Below are positions 17,512 through 34,636 of a stretch of DNA of 64,000 bases, piece after piece. The first letter of the stretch is position 1, and every line of letters begins with the position of its first letter. The DNA is from Blastocystis sp. Blastoise (Eukaryota; Sar; Bigyra; Opalinata; Blastocystidae): the NCBI GenBank assembly GCA_039096225.1, contig JBBPEB010000009.1, positions 124,001-188,000 on the forward strand, written 5' to 3'. Both the position numbers and the translations under genes were made by a program. The notes below the pieces were generated by a model, which did no database searches, was not told the DNA's origin, and saw only the letters and a program-made list of their open reading frames with translations.

Positions 17512-18002
17512 TTATCCTTTAAAAACTTGTTTTGCTTTTAACTCTAATTAAGGTCCAATAAGTATATGCTCAAGAAATAATTCTATGAAACAAAACAAGT
17601 TGAAATCTACTAATAAGAAATAAACAATGAATGACTCATCACCTTGACAACATTTATAAAAACCTATTAGTCATCAATAACTATATAACACATACCAATC
17701 ACTACTAAAAAACATTTATAAAAATCAATTCCACACACTCTCCTTCTATTTAAATTGAAAAGATCAATTAATTTCAGCATTAGTTCTACTGTTTTTCATT
17801 ATATCCACTATTTTTCAGCGATTTTCAGTAGCTTCACATCATCATGAATGAAGAAAATAAAATTGACAGAGGAATCTCCTCTTTTTTCAGGGGAAAATCG
17901 ACTTGATAATCTCTAAAGAATTTCTTTTTTTACAGATTTTTCAAGTGCATTTTGTTGATTAAGTCGCGTATTCTATTATTTAATAATATTTTTTTCAAAG
18001 AT
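17512..18002. other. intergenic region PIG-U / ARL1
   Basis: AT-rich DNA without a recognisable gene. It should contain the ARL1 promoter. An in-frame ATG at 17952 precedes the chosen ARL1 start, but the family begins at the later Met-Gly. Confidence 0.5.
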
Positions 18003-18925
18003 ATGGGTATAATCTTCTCAAAGCTCTTTTCTTCATTCGCTCCTAATAAAGAAGTCAGAATCTTAGTTCTTGGATTGGATAACGCTGGTAAAACTACTAT
18101 TTTATATCGTGTTCAATTAAATGAAGCTGTTTCTACTGTACCTACAATTGGTTTCAATGTAGAAACTATCAAATATAAGAATCTTACATTCCAAGTTTGG
18201 GATTTAGGTGGCCAAACTAGTATTCGTCCTTATTGGAGATGCTATTTCCCAGATACTGATGCTATCATTTATGTTGTTGATTCTGCTGATTTTGATCGTT
18301 TATCTATTGCTCATTCTGAATTAGATGTTATCTTAAATGTATTTATTAATAGAATATTATATATATTATATATATGATACAATCAAAAAGAAACTCTCCT
18401 TATTCTCTATATATATATATATATAGGAAGATGAACTACATGGTGTTCCTCTATTAGTATTTGCTAATAAACAAGATATTCCTGGAGCTCTTCGTGGAGA
18501 TCAAGTAGGATTCTATATATATATATTTGATTTTTTTTTGATGTGAATCTATATAGATGAAATTATATATATATATTGTTTTTCTAAAGAAAATTTAAAA
18601 TGATATCTATAAATATATATATATATATTGTTTTTCTAAATAATATCTAAAATGATATATATATAAATATATATATAAATAGATAAGTGAGGGATTAGGT
18701 TTAACTGAGATTCGTGATCGTAAATGGACTATATTTGAATCCGATGCAAAGAATGGAAAAGGATTAACTGAAGGATTTGACTGGTATATTTATTCATATA
18801 CTTTTATTATTATACTTTTATTCATATTCATATTTTTTAATATTATAATAATTATCTTTTTTTTCACATATTTAATAATAATATATATATATAGGTTAGC
18901 AAATGAATTAGATGTTAAAAATTAA
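18003..18925 (+). CDS. ARL1: ARL1 ADP-ribosylation-factor-like GTPase
   Basis: Four exons (18003-18338, 18427-18504, 18683-18783, 18895-18925) give 181 residues, exactly the usual ARL1 length. The start at 18003 yields MGIIFSKLF, the N-myristoylation site and amphipathic helix of the family. GTPase motifs are complete: GLDNAGKT (24-31, P-loop), PTIGFNVE (switch I), [17 protein letters not shown] (switch II) and NKQD (126-129). The [12 protein letters not shown] sequence and [24 protein letters not shown] near the end favour ARL1 over ARF1. ARL1 acts at the trans-Golgi, recruiting GRIP-domain golgins and lipid-flipping complexes. The second intron has an atypical donor (GTAGGATT). Confidence 0.96.
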
Positions 18926-19989
18926 ATGATTCTATAAATATGATATATATATATATATATCATCTCCTTTTTATATTCCTTTTTATTAACTATTTTTATC
19001 ATCTTTTTCATATATTTTATTTTATATATTATTTCTAAATTGTACATGTAATAATAAAATTATATTATATATATATTTGATACTTATTATGTTTTCTTCA
19101 TTTTTCTTTTTTAATACATTTTAGTTTGATTGTTTATTATTTATTTTTTTTTTCAATTCGGAAGAATTGTATGTATATTTTTATTATATTTTAAAATTAA
19201 ATTCTTTTACGTATTAATCTTTTGCTTTAGTTATTAGTTTTGACTGCTAGTATTTATAAAGTATTTGACATTTCTAAGAACGCTAATTTAATATATATAC
19301 ATTGTTAACACATGAAAAGTAATTTGAAAAACATGATTTCCTCTCACATTCATGATTATTCCATATATCTCATCATATTATTGCTCAAAACAACTTAGAA
19401 CATCTCATAACATAATAATGAAATAAATTTATGAGTAGATCACTTGATACTTTGTTACATCGACACATTTTTTCATTTTATTTATGAATCTCTGAAATGA
19501 AACACAATGAATCATACTCAACGTGATCACCGTAATCTAAATATCCAATGAAATATGAAATCTTTCCTTTTTGAATTCCATCACATCATTTCGTGCTAAT
19601 CAGATTCAATATAATCCAAACATAATAAGAACAATGAATAGCAGCAAGTGACTAACATAAGCAAATACTTTAAAATGACAGAAATATTCAGTTACAAACA
19701 TAAAATCTATCATTTTGTTTTTGTCAAATCTATCATTTTTAAATTTTTTTTTGATATAGTTGATTTCCTTGTTGATTTCGTTTGTATTTGAGATGATATT
19801 CAAATTTTATTTGTTTTACTCTTTCAAATCTTGTAACTCAAATAGAGTATGTGCCATATATATATGTTTTATTCGCATTCATTGTTTTTTCTATGTTCTT
19901 TTTTTAAGTATTATCTAAACAAATCATAGATACTATTATGAATATACTATTATAGTTGTTCTATATATGCTTTTCTATTATTTAGGACC
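18926..19989. other. intergenic region 3' of ARL1
   Basis: About 1.06 kb of AT-rich DNA without convincing coding sequence. The last bases before the next start codon (TTATTTAG at about 19979-19986) look like a 3' splice site, so a 5'-UTR intron is possible for the next gene. Confidence 0.45.
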
Positions 19990-22900
19990 ATGTCAAGTAC
20001 AATTCAAGTGTGTAACTCCAAATCTGCTTTCCCTAAGACTTCTCAAGGCATTAAAAAATATCTAGCTGACAAAAAACGTGCTCATAACAAGAAATCTAAA
20101 AAAAATGCAACAGTAACTGAAAATTCATTCTCTATGATGAATAATCCTTATTTATATGTTTTTGGGGAGAACGATACTATTTATAATTCTGAAAATGATC
20201 CTGAATGTTCTTCACTATGTGGAAATACAAAGATATACACTCCTCTAATGGAAACTTCCACTATTATAACAAATCAAGAACAAACTATTCCTTCTTCTTC
20301 TTCTTCTTCATTAAAGAATCCGAAATCATCATTAGAAAATAGCGATATATGTAATACGCCATCCAATATCAATCAAGATCAATGTATAAATCCATTCATA
20401 CCAACAAAATCAACATATAAATCAAAAATAAAAGTTTTTGATTCAATGAAAGATTTGAATACTATTCGAAAAGAACTGATCTCTCTTCCTAATAATATAA
20501 ATCATTCTCAATATAATTCAAACTGTTCACAATCTTCTAATCTCAAGAATATGTCTTTAAATGATTATCATTCTATAAAGAGTCAATCTCTTCAAGATAT
20601 TCAAGATGAATGTACTGTTACTAATAATTTAGAACAATTTAAGAATTCAAAATCCTTTCCATCAACTACTTTTAATACATCAAATCCTATTCTTGAAAAT
20701 GACAAATTTTCTGAACCCTATATAATAGCTTCTCAATCACCGTTATCTTCTTCAGTAGATCTCTGTTCTTCTCAATTATTATTATTCTCATTATCTCTTT
20801 ATAAAGACTGCTCTTTCTATGATTCTCTTGTTTCTTATACAAAAGAAAACAAAAATAAAAGTAAAAAAACAAAACAAACAAAAAAAACAAAAAAGATTGC
20901 TAAGGTTTCGAATATTATTAATGATACAAATGATATAATTACTACTACATATAATAATTCTCAATTGAAATCAACTCAAATCAATGAACAGAATAATATA
21001 GATATTACTGAACAATCATCAGATTCTATATTATCTATATCTCTTCATCCATCAGATTGTTTATATACACTAAATCAATCTGAACAACAAAATATTTCTA
21101 TTTCTACTTCTCAAGATGTATCGAATGCTATAGTTCTATCTTCTGTACATACATCAAATACATCATTATCTTCTACTTGTATATCTTCACACTCCTTTAA
21201 TACTACACAAACTCTCTCTCAAACTATTATCTCTCAAACTAATCTCCAAGATACTATTAATAATAATATTAATGTTTCAGATAATAAATACAATACTTCA
21301 TTAGTTTTTTCTACAAAGTCTATAACACAAGTCAATACTAAACAATATACAAAGAGTCAATCTATTCTCCTTCATCAGTTAGAAAATGAAGAATTTGTAT
21401 CTACTTGTCAAAAAGAAAAGGATATAAATTATCAATATTTATTAGTAGAAAATGAGGATTATAAAGAACATATTCATGATTTAGAAATAGAATGCAATAA
21501 TATGATGGAAGAAAACAGTTATTTAAGAAATTATATTATTTCTTTAGAAGCTATTCATGAAGAAGATACAATTCAATTAGATGAATATAAGAAAGAAATT
21601 GAAAAAAATGATGAGGATTATAAGGCATTATATAGTGATTATCGATTACTTCAGAATAACTATGAACAACTTCAAAAAGATATATATTTAAAAGATATTC
21701 AGTATAAGTCTTTATTAAATATATCTGAAGAAAAAGATAAATTAATTGATAAGATATCTTGTCAACTAGATTTCTATATTCAGGAGATGAATGCTCTTAA
21801 AGCATATCCTACACCCTTAACAGAATCTGATATGATACATGATGATATTATAGATACTATAGATATACCTTTAGAATTAAAAGAACAAGGAGAAGAACCA
21901 AATGCTACTTTATTATCTTATTATTTATTATCTCAGAAATGTTTAGATCATTTAAATAAGATTTCATCTTTTATTTCTACATATAATTTAGAATATAAAG
22001 TATTGTTTCATTCTATGGATTATGTTTCTTCTTCTAAACTTCCTACTACTGATATTGAATTATTAGCAAAAGAAGAAGATTTAGATAATATTCCTCAAGT
22101 TGTTTGTTCTATACCTTCTTCTTCTTTACTGTCAAATGGTTCTGTACACTCTAAAGAAACTGTTTCAATTGGAACCATATATAATACATTTAGTAAACCA
22201 GATCGTGATATTATATGCTTACAGTATAAATCATCACAATCACTTTATGATACTATTGAACAATTACATTTTAAGAATTATGATATAGAAATGAAAAATC
22301 ATAAATATATAACTCAATTACTAAATAAGGACTCTGAAATATCTCAACTAAATAAGAAAATGAATAAATTAGAAGAATCCAATACAATCTTAGAAGATGA
22401 AAAGAAACAATTTGAAGAATATAATAATTCTCTTATCTCTACTCTAGATATGTATAATCAACAAATCTCTCAATTGTTAGCAGTTAATAATGAATATAAA
22501 GTCTCTATTGAACAACAAGAAGAATATATTGAGACATTACAATTAAATATCAATCAAATGACAGAGAATATGAATCATATAGATGAAGATAATAATGATA
22601 AGTATCACTCTTCTCTTTCATCATCTCAAAATTCGAATATAAATAGTATTAATAATTTGAATATAAATAGTATTGATAATTTGAATATGAATAGTATTGA
22701 TAATTCGAATATGAATATTATAAATAATTCGAATATGAATATTATAAATAATTCGAATATGAATATTATAAATAATTCGAATATAAATATTATAAATAAT
22801 TCGAATTTGAATAATTCTTCTTCTCTTGATTCTACTACATCTATAACTAATGCTAATATCTCACCAATATCTACTTTAGAAACATCTACTGTATCTCAAA

Positions 22901-24032
22901 ATAGTTTAGATTCTTCTTGTACTATCCCTTCAACTTTCAAAAGTATTTATTCATCTTCATCTTCTAGTATATATAAAGAGAATACAGATGATTCTTCCTA
23001 TTCTAGTCTTTATAATCAGTATAAATGTTTAATAACTATTGTAGAAGAAATGAAAAGCCGTATATATCTATCAGAATCTAATAATTATCAATGTAATCAA
23101 TGCATACAAGAGATTACTCAATATATACAGAATCCAATAAATACTGATGAATCTATATTATCAAAGAATATACTCTCTATTATTGAATCTTATTCTATAG
23201 ATAATGCATATGATATCACATTAGAAAGAGAAATTAATGATATATATAATGTCATAACACATATAGAAGAAAATGTATCTCATTTAGATAACAATAGTAA
23301 TAATGATATACATATAGTCACTCCTAATTTTGATTCTGTGAATAATTGTATAAATAATGCTCTTACTGTATATATACCAGATTCTTCATCTTCTATATGT
23401 GAATCAATTTCTATTCCTAATTTATCATCATCATCTTTATCATTCTTTATTTCTTCCTCTTCTTTGTCCTCTTCTTCTTCCTCTCTTCCTTCCTCTTCTT
23501 CTTCTTCTTCTTCTTCAACTCTTCCTTCTTCTTCTTCAATAGCAAATACAGATATTAATAATATACAAACAGTTATTCCAGATGAAATCACATTGAACGA
23601 TTATAAAGAAAAGTATACAACTCAAGATAAGTATATACAGAACTCTGATTCTCAAGACTACAATAGTATTCCTGCAAATAGAATGACCACCACCACCACC
23701 ACTAAATCAACCTCTATATTAGCAGGTACTACCCATAGATCAACGATAAATAATAATAGTGTTATCACCACCACAAACACTAATCCTTTTTATCATCAGA
23801 TTACTCTTTTTCATCCTATACATTCTTATTTTATTATTGCTCATAATCAATCGTTCATTCGTTTTCTTTATTCTTCTTTAGCCAATTCAAATCTTCTTTC
23901 ATATTCTTCTTTTCGTCATAGAAATTCTTCTCTATATAATCTTTTCCATTTCCTTGATCAAAAGAAAATATCTGTATTTCATGTGGATAACTTTTCTTCT
24001 TCTTCTTCTTCTTCTTCTTCTTCTTCTCCTAT

Positions 24033-24073
<41 letters not shown>

Positions 24074-24243
24074 TATGTCCATCCCTATTAGCATCTCTTT
24101 TTCATTCATCATTTATCATCTCTAAACAACGATGCCAGTCTTATTTATTCTACATTTATCCTTCTTTTTTTATCTTATTTTATATACATTTTCCTGCAAA
24201 TGGAACAACTACAATTCTTATAGTATCATCTCCATTCTCATAA
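19990..24243 (+). CDS. large Ser/Asn-rich coiled-coil protein, unknown
   Basis: One uninterrupted frame of 1417 residues; I do not recognise a family. The N-terminus is basic (IKKYLADKKRAHNKKSKKN). Residues about 30-460 are Ser/Thr/Asn-rich. Acidic coiled-coil segments lie at about 480-610 and 760-870. A tandem repeat of NSNMNIIN-type octads is encoded at 22627-22810. Poly-Ser runs (23390-23540 and 23992-24028) and a Thr run (24031-24072) follow. The last 130 residues are hydrophobic/Ser-rich and could be read-through of a non-coding 3' part, so the true C-terminus is uncertain. Lack of introns over 4.2 kb is unusual here, though the kinesin gene has a similar-sized exon. A cytoskeletal or scaffold role would be a guess. 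Confidence 0.7.
22627..22810 (+). repeat. coding tandem repeat (Asn/Ile/Met octads)
   Basis: About seven 24-bp units (AATTCGAATATGAATATTATAA-like) encode NSNMNIIN / NLNINSID octads inside the 1417-residue ORF. Unit length keeps the frame. Confidence 0.85.
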
Positions 24244-25324
24244 TAATTACTATCATTTTCTTTTTTTCGTTTTTCTACTTGTGATTATTATCTCTTTTTT
24301 TTTTGATATATATATATATTATTTACTGTTTCTTCTTTTCTCTTTTTTTTATTAATCAAATATTTTTTCCATTTAATTCTTAATTCATTTATTTTTTTGT
24401 TTTGTTTCATTCATAAGTATGCTCTCTGTTATTGTTGACATTTCTATAATTATATAAAAAGAAAGAAATATTTAAGAAAAGATTTTTTTAAATACAAGAT
24501 AAAAGCGAAGTATATTCAGAATCATTATCTCTATGTATCCATATTAATTCAAATCCAGTTTCTATCAGAATGCTAGCAATGTTTCATTTCAATAAAAAAA
24601 CATACGTAAAATTATTATTAAGAATGCATTATATCTATCACCAAAAACCACAAAGTGTAATCTATATATTAACAATTCTTTACATGTACAACAAACTAAA
24701 AGAAAACATTTTTTCGTGAATCACAAAAAAAAAATACTTATTATGCAAAACTACATTATGAAATATTCCCAAAATAACACATCATAAGCTTCCATATATG
24801 AATTACGTATATTTAATAAAAATAAAAGAGAGAACAAATTACATACACCGTTTGAAAATATAAAAACGATATTGAGTTCTACTACTATTTAGAACTGATC
24901 AAGTACTTACTCTTCTATACGTTTTTAAAATGTATACAGTCATATAATTGAATAATATTTTTATTTACTGAAATGATTTTGAGGATTGGTTTCAGTCAAT
25001 GTTTTTCAAGAAGACTCTCTTGGGATTCAAATTTTCTAAGAAAGTCAGTGTATGAATATTCTTAGACTCTCAAGGCGTAGAGAAAGACTTTCTTGGAGAG
25101 CAAACTTGACTCAATATACAGTTTGGCGACAGCTGAGTTTCGGTCGCTTTTAAAAATGAGCCACTCATTTTGATGCAGATGTGTTTCAAAAGACATTTTT
25201 CATGTCGACTGTATATTACAATTGAACTGAGGATTTCTTTTTGTATTCTATTAGAATTCTATGCAAAATTAAAATTATTTTTCATTTCATTTATTTATAT
25301 TTCGTGTTTGAATATATTTATAAA
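24244..25324. other. intergenic region upstream of GT4
   Basis: About 1.1 kb without a recognisable gene. The first part is T-rich 3' UTR-like DNA. The second part (24900-25240) is the GT4 promoter region and contains the two-box repeat at 25008-25096. Its composition from about 24990 to 25200 is less AT-rich than usual for this window. Confidence 0.5.
25008..25096 (+). promoter_or_regulatory. two-box promoter repeat upstream of GT4
   Basis: The distal box AAGAAGACTCTCTTGG (25008-25023) and proximal box AGAAAGACTTTCTTGG (25081-25096) lie 73 bp apart, about 230-320 bp before the GT4 start. The copy upstream of the ZIP gene (2367-2278, minus strand) has the same boxes, order, orientation relative to its gene and a 74-bp spacing. 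Part of the spacer also aligns (GTCAGTGTATGAA here, GCCAGTTTATGAA there). A shared control element is inferred; a mobile-repeat origin is the main alternative. Confidence 0.55.
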
Positions 25325-26473
25325 ATGGAACATTTGATTATAGTTATAGCTTGTGATTGTTATGATTCTACTAATACTGGTGGTGTAATCACTGCTCAAA
25401 GATTTACAAGAATTCTACGAGAACAAGGTCATACCGTACGAATTATAGCTCCTGGAAAGCCTGAGAAAGATAAATACCTTGTACCTGAATTTGGAAGAAA
25501 CAACCCTCTTGGAAAGCTTTGTGAACAACAAGGCATTACGTTAGCTAAGATCAATAGAGATTCTATTCGTGAAGCCTTGACAGGTGCCGATGTTCTTTAT
25601 ACTCTCATACCTACTCCTATGGCATACGCTTGTATTAAAATAGCAAAAGAAATGGGTGTTCCAGTTACTACGGGATTTCATACATTACCTGAAAATTGTA
25701 CATATAACGTTTATTTAGGTTGGTTTAAAGCATTGAATTCATTTGGATATACATTGTTGAAGTGGCTCTTTTACAGTAAAGTCAATTTTATTCATTGTCC
25801 TACACAATTTGTTTGTGATCAATTAGAAAAGCATCATTATAAAGCTAACAAGTATGTTTTTTCTAATGGAACTATTCCATTCTTTCATCCAATGGAAGTT
25901 GAAAGACCAGAAGAATTGAAGAATAAGTTTGTTATTATTTCAGTTGGTCGTTTATCTAATGAAAAACGTCAAGATATTCTTATTAAGGCTGTAAATCGTT
26001 GTAAATATAAAGATGATATTGCTATTATTCTTGGAGGTAAAGGTCCAAATGAGAAGAAGTATCGAAATTTAGCTAAGAAATTACCCAATCCTATACATAT
26101 AGAATTTTATGATCAAGAGAATTTAAGAAAGACTTTGAATATGTGTGATCTTTATGTTCATTGTGCTGATGCAGAAGTTGAGTCTATGTCGTGTACTGAA
26201 GCTTTTTCTTGTGGAATAGTTCCTTTGATTTCAGATGCTAAGATGTCCGCTACAAAACAATTTGCATTAACAAAGAATAATATATTTAAAGCTGGTTCTT
26301 CAAAGGATTTAGCCAAACATATTGAATATTGGATGGATAATCGTGAAGAATTAAGTAATTTAAGTAAACAATATATAGATTTATCTAAAAGTTATTCTAT
26401 ATATAAATGCGCTGATAAAATGGTATCTATGTTTCATGATGCTATTGAAGAGAAGAAGAATAAAGTCATGTAA
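25325..26473 (+). CDS. GT4-type glycosyltransferase, bacterial-like
   Basis: Intronless, 382 residues from the Met at 25325; an in-frame extension to 25241 looks like AT-rich leader. It has the GT-B fold pattern. The N-terminal domain carries GGVITAQRFTRILREQGHTV and GFHTLPENCTYN. The C-terminal domain has IISVGRLSNEKRQDILIKAV, ILGGKGPNEKKYRNLA and an E-x7-E motif in EVESMSCTEAFSCG. No signal peptide or membrane helix is evident. The overall look is that of bacterial GT4 enzymes that glycosylate lipids or surface polymers; donor and acceptor cannot be told. Absence of introns in an intron-dense neighbourhood suggests acquisition from a bacterium. Codon use is now as AT-rich as its neighbours, so any transfer is not recent. 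It shares an upstream repeat with the ZIP gene. Confidence 0.85.
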   Translation: MEHLIIVIACDCYDSTNTGGVITAQRFTRILREQGHTVRIIAPGKPEKDKYLVPEFGRNNPLGKLCEQQGITLAKINRDSIREALTGADVLYTLIPTPMAYACIKIAKEMGVPVTTGFHTLPENCTYNVYLGWFKALNSFGYTLLKWLFYSKVNFIHCPTQFVCDQLEKHHYKANKYVFSNGTIPFFHPMEVERPEELKNKFVIISVGRLSNEKRQDILIKAVNRCKYKDDIAIILGGKGPNEKKYRNLAKKLPNPIHIEFYDQENLRKTLNMCDLYVHCADAEVESMSCTEAFSCGIVPLISDAKMSATKQFALTKNNIFKAGSSKDLAKHIEYWMDNREELSNLSKQYIDLSKSYSIYKCADKMVSMFHDAIEEKKNKVM

Positions 26474-27159
26474 TATTAATATTTATAGAATTCTCTATAT
26501 GTTTCATAGTAATGTCTAGCATATATATAAACTTGTTTTTCTTTATATATATATATATATATTTGTTTTTTTCGCATGATTCAATATTGAATCATGTTTT
26601 TCTTATTTTTTTCTATTTTATTTCTTTTAGAAGATATATATATATATATCTTAATATTACACTTTCTTTAATATTTTATTCATATTAAATTAATCCTATT
26701 TTTTTTTTTAATTCTTTTATTATTAATTTCAAGAATATATGAAATTTAATAACGTAAATATAGTTATATAATACCACTATTTCATTTTGATCAAGTATAG
26801 TATTGTTTGGTTTTTAAAATGTAATTGAATCATCTTTATAAATAAGATGAAAGTTATTAAAAAAAAAATATATATATATATGTATACATATATATTTTAT
26901 GTAAAAGGATATAATATATATGATACTCTTAGATAACAAAACTCATAAGAAAAAATATTTTATCTACATTTAATATTTTAAAGAAAAAAAAGAAAAAGAT
27001 AAAAGAGAAAGGAAAAAACTAGATAGAAGAATATAAATAATATGAATATATATCTGAGAAAAAAATGAGGAATATAAAATACAAGGTAGAGAGTGAGGTA
27101 TACAATAGAGATCTATTAAAATTCATAAAAACAAGTAACTCCTTGGTTGATATAGAATT
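26474..27159. other. convergent intergenic region
   Basis: The 3' ends of GT4 and the SPX-PH-kinase gene face each other across about 0.7 kb of (TA)n-rich DNA. No gene was seen. Confidence 0.5.
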
Positions 27160-32141
<4,982 letters not shown>

Positions 32142-32503
32142 GATACAACAATTAATGAGATAGAAAAAATATACAGAAAATGAATCTATTCAAACACTTT
32201 TTTATTTTTTTTTTTTGGTTTTTTCTCCTAAGACACAAATAACAAAACCTCGTTTTCCCATGAATCTTCATAAGAAATGCTCATTATTTTTTTGTGTTGT
32301 ACTCTATAGAAACAGATTTATTTTCATTCTATTTTATTGGATATCTCTCAATGAACCACTAATAAAACATCATTAAAGAACTCTATTGATTTATTGGGTG
32401 AACCAATTCATAGAAAACCCACCCTTTTCAATTTCTTTTTTTTAAACATAAATCTATTCTTTTAAAATGATTAAAATAATTTGATTAAGATAAAGTATAA
32501 TAA
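32142..32503. promoter_or_regulatory. bidirectional promoter SPX-kinase / DMC1
   Basis: Only 362 bp separate two divergent start codons, so both promoters must sit here or overlap the genes. ATTGG/CCAAT-type motifs occur near 32336 and as a close inverted pair around 32395-32409. Function is inferred from position. Confidence 0.45.
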
Positions 32504-34636
32504 ATGGCTCTCAGTACTTCTGTACGCAAACAGTAATTATATATTCAATTGATGTTATAAATATGTTATAGAGCTGAAGAAATCATCAGTAATGATTATG
32601 TTGAAGATGAAGAAGATTCTTTTGAAAACGTTGATAAACTCCAAGTATGATTATTTTAATAGGATGTAGCTATGAAAATTTTAGCAATTTGGAGTAAATG
32701 CAACAGATATTAAAAAATTAAAAGAAGCGGGTTTATATACTATTGGTCTTGTTATGAAAACTCCTGTAAAAGTATGATTTAATCTAGTCATAAATCTTTA
32801 TATATTATGTATTGTAGGATTTATTGGCTGTTAAAGGTTTGAGTGAAGCAAAAGTAGAAAAAATTCTTCAAGTTTGTAAACAGGTAATTCAATTGATTAT
32901 TATGTTTTTTTATATACGTTTATTATTTATATATATAGATAAAAGTATATATAATATATATTGATGTATATCTAAATGAATGTAGGTTGGTGGTCTTTTT
33001 TATACAGGGAGGTATTTTTTATTATTATTAATTAATATATATATATATATATATTCTTTTATAATATATAGAGAAGTGATGCATTTACGTGAAGTATTTA
33101 TTGTTATATAGTGTTTATTGTAGAATGTTGTTAACTGTGATATGCTATATCTTAGATAATGTTTAATATATATATCTATTATATTGAATAATTATATATA
33201 TATAATAAATTATTATATAAATTATTATTTATATTAGATATAATAAATGATTATATTAGATACTATTTACATTATATATAATAATTTATATAATATAATC
33301 TAGAAAGTGATAAAGATTACTACGGGAAGTAAAGAATTAGATACTTTATTAGGAGGAGGGATAGAAACAATGAGTATTACCGAAGTTTTTGGAGAATTTA
33401 GAACAGGAAAAACACAATTAGCTCATACTTTATGTGTTACAACACAATTACCCTCTGAAATGTATATATACTGATATCATCTATTAATTATATATATATA
33501 TATTATAGGCATGGTGCTAATGGAAAAGGTTTGCTATTTTTATTTTACCTTTTTTAATATATATATATAGTGATATTCCTAGATACAGAAGGAACATTAT
33601 ATCCTTTATATTAATATATATGAGTTTATATAAATATCAAATAGGAGTAACCTTAATTAAAAGTTACTAGACCTCAACGTATTATAGAAATAGCAAATCG
33701 ATATGGATTAAATGGTGAAGATGTATTAGATAATATTCTTCTTGCTAGGTATATATATATAATATATAATATATTGGTATATACTACTATTAATTATATT
33801 CTATAGAGCTTATACACATGAACAGCAGATGGATATTATAACGGCAGCAGCTGCAAAAATAGTTGAAGATGAAGCTCCTTATCATTTATTAGTATATATC
33901 TCATATTTACTGATACATCTTATATAACACATAGATTCTTTTTATTTATGAATAATAATCATGTTATTTAATATATCATCATTTCTCTTCTTAATTAAAT
34001 AATTATTATAATAATGTATTATCTCTATCTATATAGATTGTTGATTCTGTTACAGCATTATTTAGAGTTGATTATTCAGGAAGAGGAGAATTATCAGAAC
34101 GACAACAAAAACTAAATAGACATATGAGTGCACTAAAAAAACATATCCATTCTTTTTATAATTATAATAATTTATACAATAGTTGTAATTAGTGATCTTT
34201 AATATATATGTACTCGCTGAAGAATTCAATATTGCAGTACTCATTGTTAACCAAGGTATATTCTATCTATTATATATTATAAATACTCTCATCTATTGAA
34301 TGATCTCTTCTAGTAACTGCAGACCCTGGAGCTGCTTCTATGGTATATATTTTTAGAATTTATCCTTTATAATAAAGCAAATTCTTTAAAAAAAATAATC
34401 ATTTTAGTTTGTAAAAGATACCAAGAAACCAATAGGAGGAAATATTATAGCTCATGCAAGCACAACACGTCTCTATCTACGTAAAGGAAAAGGAGAACAA
34501 CGAATTTGGTATGTTTATAAAATCATAAACAAATAATTTATTTGTATATAGTAAAATATATGATAGTCCAGATCGACCAGAATCAGAAGCAACATTTGCT
34601 ATCGGTACTTTAGGTATAGTAGATGCTGAAGACTAG
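32504..34636 (+). CDS. DMC1: DMC1 meiotic recombinase
   Basis: Sixteen exons close to 345 residues (human DMC1 is 340): 32504-32532, 32572-32644, 32685-32771, 32818-32883, 32986-33011, 33072-33093, 33304-33461, 33509-33528, 33571-33598, 33668-33748, 33807-33891, 34037-34142, 34214-34255, 34314-34342, 34408-34508, 34552-34636. An N-terminal HhH segment ([20 protein letters not shown]) precedes the RecA core. The core has Walker A GEFRTGKT (131-138), DTEGTFRPQRI, Walker B LLIVDS (224-229) and [33 protein letters not shown] and NQVTADPGA favour DMC1 over RAD51. It performs strand exchange in meiosis. Introns 33599-33667 and 34143-34213 are AT-AC introns with U12-like signals; both are needed to keep the conserved protein in frame. 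Confidence 0.95.
33599..33667 (+). other. AT-AC intron with U12-type signals (DMC1 intron 9)
   Basis: The 69-nt intron begins ATATCCTTT, a perfect minor-spliceosome donor, and ends AC. A CCTTAAT branch-like motif has its A about 11 nt before the AC end. Splicing exactly here joins DTEGT-F to RPQRI, the conserved RecA-family sequence. No GT-AG alternative gives that frame. Confidence 0.85.
34143..34213 (+). other. AT-AC intron with U12-type signals (DMC1 intron 12)
   Basis: The 71-nt intron begins ATATCCATT and ends AC, with a TCTTTAAT branch-like motif whose A is about 11 nt from the end. Splicing joins SALKK-L to [13 protein letters not shown], as in DMC1 homologues. Stops block read-through. 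Confidence 0.8.

Noticed and set aside
17952-18002. Upstream in-frame start for ARL1
   Set aside because: It would add 17 residues before the Met-Gly that is myristoylated throughout the family, and would lose that signal.
23280-23591. Minus-strand Glu-rich frame of about 100 residues
   Set aside because: It is the antisense of the poly-Ser run (TCTTCT repeats) in the large plus-strand ORF; no homologue is recognisable.
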